Source of the DNA: Acanthornis magna
Lineage: Eukaryota; Chordata; Aves; Passeriformes; Acanthizidae
NCBI GenBank assembly: GCA_036785705.1
Contig: JAWUZG010000056.1
Location: forward strand, 18,730,501-18,794,500
Reading direction: 5' to 3'
DNA length: 64,000 nucleotides
Shown here piece by piece: positions 24,201-36,200 of this stretch (position 1 is its first letter; each line of letters begins with the position of its first letter). Under the pieces are notes generated by a model. That model saw only the letters and a program-made list of their open reading frames with translations, did no database searches and had not been told where the DNA came from. The position numbers and the translations under genes are program-made.

Positions 24201-27200
24201 TCCCTGCCAGCCTCCCCAGGAGCAATCCTCCCAATTCCCATCCTGACAGGGGACCCGCTGGGGACCTGGGAGTGCAGCAGGAGAAGATTCCCTTAGCTCC
24301 ATGCTGTGCCCTGTACCCATGCCAGCCTCCCCAGGAGCAATCCTCCCAATTCCCATCCTGACAGGGGACCCACTGGGGACCTGGGAGTGCAGCAGGAGAA
24401 GATTCCCTTAGCTCCATGCTGTGCCCTGTACCCATGCCAGCCTCCCCAGGAACAATCCTCCCAATTCCCATCCTGACAGGGGACATGCTGGGGACCTGTG
24501 AGTACAGCAGGAGATTCCCTCAGATCCCTGTACCCCTGCCAGCCTCCCAGGAGCAATCCTCCCAACTCCCATCCTAACAGGGGACCCGCTGGGGACCTGG
24601 GAGTGCAGCAGGAGATTCCCTCAGATCCCTGTACCCATGCCAGCCTCCCTGCCAGCCTCCCCAGGAGCAATCCTCCCAATTCCCATCCTAACAGGCGTCA
24701 TGCTGGGGACCTGTGAGTACAGCAGGAGAAGGTTCCCTCAGATCCCTGTACCCATGCCAGCCTCCCTGCCAGCCTCCCATCCTGACAGGGGTCACCCATG
24801 ACCTCACCCCCACACAAATGGGAGTCTCTATCCCATTATCCCAACTCTAATCCTGAATTCCCACAACACGGAATATTTTCCAACCAGAATCAGCCACACC
24901 ATCTGATTACAGAGGGGACCTCCTCAGCCACAGCTGGAGTTCATTCAGAAAATACTGATGTTGTTCTGGTCACAGCACAGCCCTGACCCCCCTCTCAACA
25001 CCACAGTGATAAATGCCCTCAGGAGGTACCTTCTGCTCAGCCTGCCCTCTCTTCACGCTGCCTCTTCCTGAAAAAGCATCACAAAAAGAGGAAGTTACAA
25101 AAGGTATTTCATTCAGATCCATGGAACAGTGCAACACATTCAGCTAATTCTATCCCCTTTCCATCCTGGGAGGGCATTTCAAGAAATAGCTCACCACACC
25201 CCCAATTAATCAAACATGAAAACATTCACAAGCTTTTCTACAGAACAAAGGCTATTTATTTATATAAAATAAAGGCTAAATAACTCCCTGATCGATACTG
25301 TTAAGCCCTCAAGGCATAAAAGCCTGCATTCCCCTTAAAAGCTTTACTAAAAACAAACAATCCCAAAACTGCCTTTGCCCTCCCAAACAGGCAGTTTGTG
25401 ACCTTTGTGGTCAAAGGACCACAGCTGCCCTCCAAAACAGTTCGTGGAGACACAGGAGTAGGGAGACAATTCCACCCAAAGGGAAGTGTTGTCCCAGGTT
25501 CCTCCTACCTTTGCTGGAGTCCTCAACGGCAGCTTTTATTAAAGCCAAAATGTCAATATTGTCCCCAATTCTGGCATAGTAAGCACAGTCATGCCCAAGG
25601 CCATCAGTCAAACCAACATCAGCACCATTCCTGAGCAACACCTCCACGGCATCCTTGCAGCCATATTCACAGCCTAACATTAGGGCCGTCCTGGGATGGG
25701 GAGAGAGATGGGATTGAGAGATCCAGGGATCCCACTGAGCATCATTTACAGAGCCAACCCCTGGTACATCCATGTCTAATCACAGAAACTTCAGCCAAGG
25801 CACCTTTCCTCTGTCCAGAGAGGAAACAGCTTTCAAAAATCACTTAGGCAGTGTTTAAATATTTGTGAAAAAGCAAACAACCCCACCATAATAGCAGTAT
25901 TTCCATGAAAGCAACACAGACTTGCTGCCTTTGAGAGCCACCCAGTGTTTGGAGAACTCCCAGGGCTTTGGTTTCCTCTGTCAGATAGAAATCTCAATAG
26001 ACACAACAAACACCAGTCAAGGAGTTTAGACAAAGTTTGGAGAGGGGGGTGCCTGGGAGCCCTGGCAGTGCTTCCCAAACACTTCCCAACTGCAGGACAC
26101 GCAATGTGACGTAGCCAGGCTTTGTCCCACGGCAGCCTCACATCATGGAGGAATTCCCCAAGAAATAAGTGGCAAAAGAAGCAGCTACAAATAGAAACTC
26201 CCTCCCCTGACGCCAGGAATAAACACCTCAAGGTCCCTTGGGAGCTCAGATGGACTCAGGACTTCTTGCCAGAGCACCACTTTTGCCATGGCACATTTTG
26301 CACAGTGATCCCAAAGGCTGCTCTGGACAGACAAACCCTTCAGCCAAGCAAGTGCAGGTTCCCTGCTGGCAGCAACAAGCCTGGCACTATTTTGGATACA
26401 AGCAGGAGCAGTAAAAAAGGCCAGGTTTATCTGCAGTGCTGAACTGCCAGATCCACTATTGACCTAAATCCCAGGTTCTGTTCCCCCAAATTCTGCACGT
26501 TTGCTCTGCCAAGGGGCAGCTTTCCTTCCCATGCCAGCAGATCCCAAAAATCCTGGGCAGGCCTTACCTGTTCTGCTTGTCCCGGGCATTGACATCTGCC
26601 CCCCTGTCGATGAGCAGCTGGCAGACCGTGGGGCGACACATCTGCGTGGCCAGCACCAGCGGTGTCCTCCCGTCCTGGGGGGCACAGGCAGAGCGTGAGG
26701 GAGGGGAGGAGGCAGGGGAAGCCCAGCAGGGCCCTGCAGGAGGAGGGGAGCACAGCCCCTTACCCCGTCCTTGGAGTTGACGGCGGCGCCGTGGTCGCAC
26801 AGCAGCTGGATGCTGGCCGAGCAGTCGGACATGGCTGTCGGAGAGCAGGGAACAGAGGTCACAGCAGGGCAGGGAGGACAGGTCACCTGCGGGAGCAGCC
26901 CGGGGAAGCCCTACACACCTCCCTGGGGGTATCTGCTCCACCAAAATCCCCACAACTGAGCCTAAGCCTGACAAGGCTGCAGGGCCCAGCTCTCACCACC
27001 CAAAGCACCCCAAAGAAATCAAACACTGCTGCTCCAGACTCTGCAGCGTAAGGAGGGTGCAGAAAACACAGAGTAAAGGTGACTTAACCTCCTCACTGCA
27101 CTGCCCTAAAACTCTGCTTGTGATATCTGAAGATTTTACTAGAAAATTCACTCAGAAGAGACTCTCAGACCTACAGCCTCCACTAACACTGTTAAGTTTG

Positions 27201-30200
27201 TATTGAGGAAAAATGTCATGACAATACAAAACACTCTCTCCTACTATAGTCATCAAATTAAGAGAAGAATTCATCCCATCTGAAAGTAAATCCATTAATT
27301 AAATCTTCATTTCATATACAGGTACCAGCAAAGCAAACCCCTTCACCTGCATCATGAAGAGCAGTTCTTCCCTGGAGATCCACATTCTCCGTTGGACAAT
27401 TGTACTGTTAAAATAAATAACCCCAGTTATCCACGAGAATTCAGACTGCATTTAAAACATCAGCTGTTTGAGGTTTGTATTAAAGCAATAAAACGTGATT
27501 TAAGTAAAATGATGCAAGTCGGGAGCTTACAAATACACTGACAGACATGAAGGAAAGAGCTCTGCCTCTGTGCACTTTAGGGCTCTAAACACACTGACCA
27601 AAAGGTGTAAAAGAAAGTTAAGACTGTGCAAAGAAATTGCACGATTCATTAGACTTCTCACAGACAATGAGCCATTTATATTTTGCTGCATGGAGATTTT
27701 TTTATTTGCATTCAGCAAATAAAAAAGAACCCATTAGATTCAAACGAGCATGAACTGACCAGGAATAAACCAAGAAAAAATAAACATTACACAAACCTAA
27801 GACAACCCTCCAACATTGTTTCACTAATGAGAGTTTGTGGCTGTAAATGCCCATCTTTTGAAGCAAACACTACTCTGGAGCAGCCAGTGTTACTGCTCCT
27901 AAATGCAAATGCATTCGGACAGGGAAAATCAGTCTTTAAAAGACACTCAGCCCCATTTTCTTCACGAGGCACAAACTACAACTTGATTTGATTGTCTATG
28001 AAAAGATTAACCAAAAAAAAAAAAATTTTTTCTTTATTTTAGCACTCTTTCAGTCACAACCTGGCATTTAACATGAAAGTCTTCCACATGACTCATTTTT
28101 TAAAAAGAATCAAAACTGTTAGGAAAGAAATCACATATTGCAGTTTTGAATCAGTGCATTTAAAACCACCTTTTCCCCCTCAACAGAAGAGCTGTAAGAG
28201 TAAAGCTGTATTTTCAGTACCTGCAAGAGCTTCTGCAAACACAGAGCGTGGCCATACTTTGCAGCCAAATGCAGAGCGTTTCTGCCTAAAAACAGAGCAA
28301 CAGCAGTTCAGGCTTTGGTTTGAATGAATTTCTGATGAATATTCACAGCATTTTCGATACAACAGTTCCTGTGTGACAGTGCCCCAGTTCTGTTCCTTCT
28401 GTAAGTGGCATCTCTTGTCTACACCTCAGTTTGTTACAGTCTTTCCTTATTTTAGTGAATCTTCAATCAACAATAAGAGTTCATTTCTGAAATTAATCTC
28501 AAAATACTGCAGCTGACTCCACACAAGCATTTAAAAAATAAACTCTCACATGACAGCAGGAGGCCAAGTTATCTCTGTAAATTCTCTTGTTTTCAGCTTC
28601 ACATTAAACCTATTAAATTCTGAGGTAATAATCTGAGTACTAGCACCTGTTTTTAACTGTCTCTTCCTTAAGACCTTCCACAAACTCTGCTATCACACAA
28701 GGCAATCTGGAAGGTACAGAGGAACTCTGAGTTTCTGAGGTTCAGCTGGGAACACAAACACCTCCCACCTCATTCCACTTGAATCCTCACCTCGAGTTCA
28801 TTTTAAGCTGTTCTTATCCTGCTGTTCTCACCCAGAAATGCTGATCTCACCAGTGGGTCTGGAGCACATTATAAACACAATTACTGCAGCACAAACCCAC
28901 ATTCCTTAAGTTCTGCTGCATTCATGAATTCCATGACAGGTCATGACCAGTTTTTCCTCAAGTCCAGCAACAAGTGACAAAAGAATCCATTTTTTGCCAG
29001 CTACAGAAACGAGAGCTATCCTGTGGTTCAGTTTAACTATTCCAGAATGAAACCCAGCTGAGAACATTTCCAGGGTGCCCCTGGGCCTGTGAGGAAACCC
29101 ACCTGCAGCATCAGTGGCCGTGATATCAACTCCATGCACCAGGATGGTGTTCAGGCAGTCCAGGTTTCCCTTTGAAGCTACAACATGGAACCTTAAAAAG
29201 AGAAAAGGCCTTGCTTAGGCACAGCTGGTTTGTAAACAAAAATGGCAATATTGGCCAGGAAAGCCAAAGCCAAGAGCTGTGTAAGGAAAACATTACAGGG
29301 GCCAGCTCTGGACAGCATCCAAAGTTAAGGGTTCTGCAGATATCACTTGAAGGAACAAGGCAACTTTCTTGAGAAACAATCATTATTTACCTGGATCAGT
29401 GAACCAGGTGAAATCCCAGTGTGGTTCCAACTTCTCTTTAATATTCAAGCCTGGCAAGAGCAAGTCTTTAAACACTGATTTTCACTTGGAAGTGAAGATT
29501 GTTTAAGACTTTCCCACTCCAGCCAGCTGAATTTCCAGCTCAGTAAAGCTAGATTTAGATGAGGTATTACACAGATTTCTGTATTCAAAAAGGCTTCTAG
29601 AGCAGCAGGAATAAGATTTTCAGCAGCTTCCCCCCACCATTCCCGGAGCTCTGAAGTCACTTACGCGGATCTCCCTTCCACATCCAGCTTTGTAGGACTG
29701 ACCCCCTTCTTGGCCAGGATGGACGAGACCTTCTCCACATCGCCCCTCTCCGCTGCCTTCATTAACCTGTCATCGTACTTGTTCCAGTCCGGGTTCAGCT
29801 GCGAGAGAATTGCAAAGTGAGCTCATGGAGCAACACTGTTCCACCAAGGGCTGAGCCACGAGGCAAATGGACACAGCAAAGGCAGCTTGGTCACAGTGCT
29901 GGGGCCATCATCATCTCTGGAGTTATTTATGCTGCATATCCCTGTGACACTGCTGCTGCTATTCAATGTACAAAGCTCTGGGACAGCCTGGGTAAGCCAC
30001 TTTGGTCCTAAAGGAGACCTTTAGGATCAAACTTCTTTGGTTTTCCTCTTTCTGCTTCAGTTTCCCTTTGTTCAGTTTTTGTATTTCAGCAACAAATGGA
30101 TGCACTAAAAACACGCTCCAGAACATGGCTTTTCCTGGCTGTGCCAGACTGTTCAGTGGGTCATGAATTGCCTAAGTGTGATATTCAAGGGGAGAACATC

Positions 30201-33200
30201 TACTGAGCTGCAGAAGAAAAATTCAAAGTTGATAGTTTTAAACTGCCTGCAATTCCCAAAGCACTGCAGAGGGCAGAGAAAGGACAAGTCGGTTATAAAT
30301 AGACCACCACCCATTCAGCCCCAGACAGACATCACCCCCTACTCTTCCCTTGTTTACTTCAAATTTAGAATTTCAGGCCCCAGGCCAAGCCTCCCACCCC
30401 AAAATGCAGAGCTCGCTCTCTTCCCTGCCAAACCATCCCTTCTGAATGGTTCTGGGCTCCTCGGGAAACTGGTCTGTGACAGAAACCTCACACCCAAGCT
30501 GAGCACTGATGACTTGATATTCAAGAAGCTTTAGACAGAAGAACAAGGCTTCCAAAGGAATATTATACTCAAAATAGGAATATTATACTCAAATCTAACT
30601 CTGCACAGCAGAAGGATTTGCAGGTAAGGATGAGACACAAGCAGCCTGTGGGGCATGAAGTTATTTATCACTGTGGGTCAGAGGTTCCACACCCCAGCAT
30701 ATAAAGAACATTAAACCACGTAATCCCAGCCCAGGGTTTGTTTAAGTAAAAGGGGGTACAGAAAAAAGAACCCAAGTGCCACTGCCACCACCTGTATCTG
30801 CAGTGCTTTGTAAAAAGGAACTTCAGTCATGATCAGAGGAGATGGAGAGGGGATCCCATCAATCCGTACAAGTATCTCCAAGGGGTGTCAGAGGATGGTG
30901 CCACTCTGCTCAGTGGTGCCAGTGACAGGACAAGGAGCAGGGGCCAGAAACTAAAACACAAGGACTTCCACCTCAGCATGAGGAAGAACTTCTTTCCATG
31001 AGGGTGGCAGAGCCCTGGGACAGCTGCCCGGGGAGGGTGTGGAGCTGTCCCTCTCTGGAGACATCCCAAACCCACCTGGACACGTTCCTGTGTCACCTGC
31101 TCCAGGTGACCCTGCCTGTGCAGGGGGGTGGCCTGGAGGATCTCCAGAGGGCCCTTCCAGCCCTAAGGACTCCGGGTGATTATCTTACTCTGCTTTCTCA
31201 CAATAAACAAGATTACAGTAATCATGAAGGCTTAGCGGCAGCTTACCCAGTCCGACACTGCTCCAAGTGACAGGAGTAATAAAAATAGAGCACTAATGAA
31301 ATTAGCACCAGCGCTGCCGGGCTGAGGTGCAGCACTGACTCATCAATCAATTAACACATCCATTAGCCTGAAAGCCAAGGCAGCCTGGCCTGAGAAGTCA
31401 CTGCACTGGTGACATCACCAGGGCCATGTCCCTCCCCAGCCTGGACATGCCGCCCTGCAAAGCCATCTCCTCATGCAAGGCTTAGCTCTTCATGTCAAAC
31501 ATCTTGGAGATTGTGCCTACACAGCATCAAGCTCTGTGCTCCCTAAATTCTCCTGGCACCTTCCCATCCTTACAGGACAGAGATCTCACCTTGGGTGCTC
31601 ACACTGGTTTGAGATTGGTGGGTTGTACCTTTACAGCTGATACCTGCCAGCACAGACTCACGCAAACCTACAGAAAATCCTCCCAAACCCTCCCCAGCCA
31701 GTCCTCGCTCCCATTTTGTAAAACTTCTGATTAACAGAAGCATTACTTGAAAAAAAAAAACCAAATCAACAAATTCATCATCTTCGTATTTTTCCCCATT
31801 GGATATAACACTTCAGTAACTTGTATCCATGGCCTATGATGTGCTAAATTTACAGGGGACTGGAGTGACAGGACAAGGGGGAATCCTCCTGCCAGAGGGC
31901 AGGGATAGATGGGATATTGGGAAGGAATTCCTCCCTGGGAGGGTGGGCAGGCCCTGGCACAGGCTGTCCAGAGAAGCTGTGGCTGCCCCTGGATCCCTGG
32001 AAGTGTCCAAGGCCAGGCTGGACATTGGGGCTTGGACCAACCTGGGATGGAGGAGGTTGTCCCTGCCCATGGCAGGGGTGGAATGGGATAAGCTTTAAGA
32101 TTTCTTCCAACCCAAACCATTCCATGATTAAATCATTTTACATTTAACGAATGCATTTCACATTTAAGCAAAAATGCTCACAGGAAGAGTTGCTAAGGAG
32201 ACACAACACTCATTAATTAAACAGTAACTGCTACACCACATTTACACAATTCAAGCTTTCACATTTTTGCAATTGTAAATTACTGCCAGGATACGAAACC
32301 TCAGATGCAGCTCTGAGACCTCCGATACCTACTGTGTCTTTGGCTGCACAAGAGAACCAACAAATCATGCTGAACTCGCAGCTCGCACTGCCAGGAGCGA
32401 TCAGTTCCCGTCACATCAGCCCGAGCTCACGGCGAGGAACGGCTGCTCTGCACCGCCCGGGGCTCCTCCTGCTCCATCCTTCACTTAGCTCGGCTCCCCG
32501 AGGGTGTTCTCCCCATCTTCAGCATCATCTTCAGCCTTCATCACTCTGGGAAGGAAGGCTCGCTGGCCGGAGGAGCCCGGAGCCCGGCCAGAGCCGCGGT
32601 CTGTGCGGACACACGGACCTGGCTCGCAGGGAAATAGTGTCCCGAGCCCGAGAATCTTGTAAACAATACGTGGCCAGTCTCATCAGCCCGATCTATTTTC
32701 TGATAAGGCAGTACTTGATAGGCAGGCGATAGAAAGCAATAGCTATTAATACATTCCCCGCGTGCCCGTGGCCTGAGTCACGGTGGCAGGGTGTGTGAAC
32801 TCAGGGGACAGGCACGTCCCCGAGCCGCCGGGCTTGTTGTGCTCCGCAGACAGGCAAACACTCATTTGGAATAACAAACACGCTCCTCGCATTCACTGTG
32901 CGCTGACATGAAGGAAGGTCACACTCAGCACCACTAATAACACACGAGGACTGAAATACTCCCAGGAGTAATTTTTTCCCCATTCCGCTGCGCCACAGAG
33001 CTGAAACCAGACTCAGGCTCAGACTTCAGACAGTTACAACTGCGGAGCAGATGGAATGCGTGATCCTATTTTGACAGAAATGTAACCCATTTTAAATTAG
33101 AAAACACACATGCCTCTGCTTTAAAAAAATTCTCCTTTTACAGCACTGAAACCCTTTCTGAATAGAACCTGGTTTCAGCTTACTGCTGCTGCCAGTCTGT

Positions 33201-36200
33201 CTCCCAACATGTGAAACGAGAGGAGTCACAGAGGCTGTGAAAACATTAAATAGACAGCACAATGATTAACAGGAGGGAGATGGAGAGTCCCCTTTCACAA
33301 GTTTTAAATTTAAATGGAGATCTCCCAAGTGCCATATTTAGACGAGTAGGTCAACAAGACAAGCAATGCACTGTTTTGTCTGCAGGAGAGAAACCTGGTC
33401 CAGGGCCAGAAAAACCACTTACACACACCCTGGAGGACACACACGAGAGGCTGCAAATAACCTAATAAATGGATCTGCTCAGCCGAGACTTTTAAAACCA
33501 CTCACTCAGACTTGGGCAAATTCTCTCTTTCCCAGTAAGGTCTGAACTATCCCTCATCCCCTGCTCTGAACACCAGCCTTTGCCCCACAGCACCAACATT
33601 CCCCAAAGAATGTTCCGAGACCTCTCTGCAATTAGCATCCATGTGACAAAGCCACTCCAAAAGAGTGCACTGACTGTGTTGTCTTCTGACCAGAACCAAG
33701 CCTGTCTCCCCAAGCTAAAAACAGCTTTTTTTGTGGGGGGGAAATCAATACACCACCCAAGTGGCAGCAACAGAAAAGCCTCACTTATCCAAAATTAGTT
33801 TGGTGAGAAATGTAGGTAAGACTGTGGCTTCCAGGTGTACAGTCTTCTCCAAAGTATTTATCCCAAAGGTTTTCCTTGTCTCCATGTGCCTCGTGAGCTG
33901 CACTCATCCTGCAGCCCCTTGTGCTGCAGATCCTCCTGAGACAGCCCTGACCACAAGATTTAGGATTGCTAAACCACATTGCGCAGCCCTGCCCAGCTCC
34001 AGCCAGGCAGAGAACAGCTTCCATGGCTCCATCAGCACCGAGCAGCTCCAGGAAATACAGCCTAGAGACAAACCCCATGGATTAAATGATCTCCAAGGCA
34101 GCTGCATCCAGAGAGCACAAAGGGTAGAATGGACTTAAACGTGCTCATGTTGCATTCTTTCAGAGTAACCAAAGGTTGGAGCCTAATTCAGACTTCTTTT
34201 TCCAAAATTAAGACCAGAAACATCATCAGCCCCCAGCAGTGCAGATCTCTGGAGGTGCTACATCACCCTTCACACCACAGATGCCTGGCCAAGGCTGATA
34301 TTGCCCATTTTCTGTTAACACAGAGCACCTGTTTGCCTAGGCTCAGCCTGCCAGGAACTCTTCCCAGCTCCAGGTCTCCAAAGACAAGTAGTATCCCACC
34401 TGCACGCCGTGCTAGGATCAGGAGCAGCCTCGCTGCCAGCAGCCCGAGTGCTGTGCTGTGCTGTCAGTGTGAGGCTCTCCCGGAGCAGACACGCCGGCTG
34501 TGCACAGCTCTGCGCACCCATCTGGGACCAGCGCCTCCGGCACGATGGGGGCACACGTTCCAGCAGGGACAGAACAAAGCCCACAGGCACGGGAGACTGC
34601 TCCAAGAGCCATTCCTGGCTCTCCGTGAATGACAAACTTCCTGGGCTGAAAGAACTGCAGTGTTAACTTCCCCAGTTACTCCTCAAGTCCAGGTAAGCTT
34701 TGAGCATCCTCAACACCCTCTGGTAAGAAATTGTACAACTTCAGAGCACAGAGTAACCGGACAAGGGGGAATGGCCTCCCATGAAAAGAGAGCTTTAGGT
34801 TGATTTGGAGAAAATTCTTCCCTGTGAGGGGCTGGCACAGGTGCCCAGAACAGCTGTGGCTGCCCCTGGATCCCTGGCAGTGTCCCAGGCCAGGCTGGAC
34901 AGGGCTTGGGGCAACCTGGGACAGTGGGAGGTGTCCCTGCCATGGCAGGGGTGGGACTGGATGAGCTCTAAGGTCACCTAACCCAGTTCAGAAATACCAG
35001 CAGCAACTCAAAGCAGCTCCTAAGCCCTTCACAGAGGGCTGGAATAAAGCTGTGAAAGTGAGCCCAGCTCCTGTCACCACAGGCCCAGGCTGATCTGTCC
35101 CCAGCAAAGGGCCACGGCCCCGTAATGCCATTAGTGGGTGACATAAGCACACAGGAGAGCACAGAGCTGTGGTGACACTGCCAGCACAGCACAGCACAGC
35201 TCACACACCTCACAGTGGCTCTTCACAGAACCCCAGGAGGGGTTGGAAGGGATCTTAAAGCCCATCCAGTGCCACCCTTGCCATGGCAGGGACACCTCCC
35301 ACTGTCCCAGGCTGCTCCAAGCCCTGTCCAGCCTGGCCTTGGGCACTGCCAGGGATCCAGGGGCAGCCACAGCTGCTCTGGGCACCTGTGCCAGGGCCTG
35401 CCACCCTCACAGGGAGGAATTTCCTCCCAACATCCGATCTGAACCTCCTCTTTCCGCGCACAGGGGCAGGCTCACACATCCACCAGGCCACACACTTTGA
35501 TTCCCTGCTCTTTCTCCAGAGGGCAGAGTACATTTGTCATCAAAAGCAGCGTGTGGACAGACACACCCTGCCATTTCAGTGGCACAAAGTGACACATGCT
35601 TTTGAAGTACTTTGATTTGTTTTAAAACTGCACGGAGAGAATGAAAGGATTAGATTAGTATGGCTATTTTTAAGAAATGCTCCCTAGGTGCAGCTTCCCC
35701 TGCAGTGCAGGGGTACCTCACTATCACCCAACTCCTGCAGATTTTAGCTTACCTCTAGTTCTCTAGAAAAACACTGCACACGCCAGGTTAAACCAAACTG
35801 CGGCAAGTGGAAATGGCATTTTCTATTTTACAAGCATGTCTTACTTCCCAGGATCTGTCTGTCTCCACATGTAAATGTTCTGGAGTGCCAGACTGCAGGA
35901 GGGAGATGCAGGGTTTAGTCTGTGCAAGGGAAAACCAGACACAGGCTGAACACAGGGCTCTTGTTTCACCCAGCACCTCCCCACAGGCAGCACTTTGTGT
36001 TACCACCTCGTTCATTAAAAATCCTTCAAAATAAAAAAGCCATTGAATGCCGCAAAGTGGGCAAGGCTTAGTCCAAACAGGGATCAAAACCAGCAGTTCC
36101 CCTAGGCCTGCTCTGGTTTGGCATCGTGCTGAAAACACTCCTTTCAAAAACTCACCTGAACAGCTGTGCCTGGTGTTTAAACATAACTGCATCCTGTCTG

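Noticed and set aside
23979..24679. Open frames of 125-162 codons on the minus strand upstream of UACA exon 10
   Set aside because: They are the translated minisatellite; no homologous protein segment exists in UACA and reading from the nearest duplicate acceptor hits a stop.
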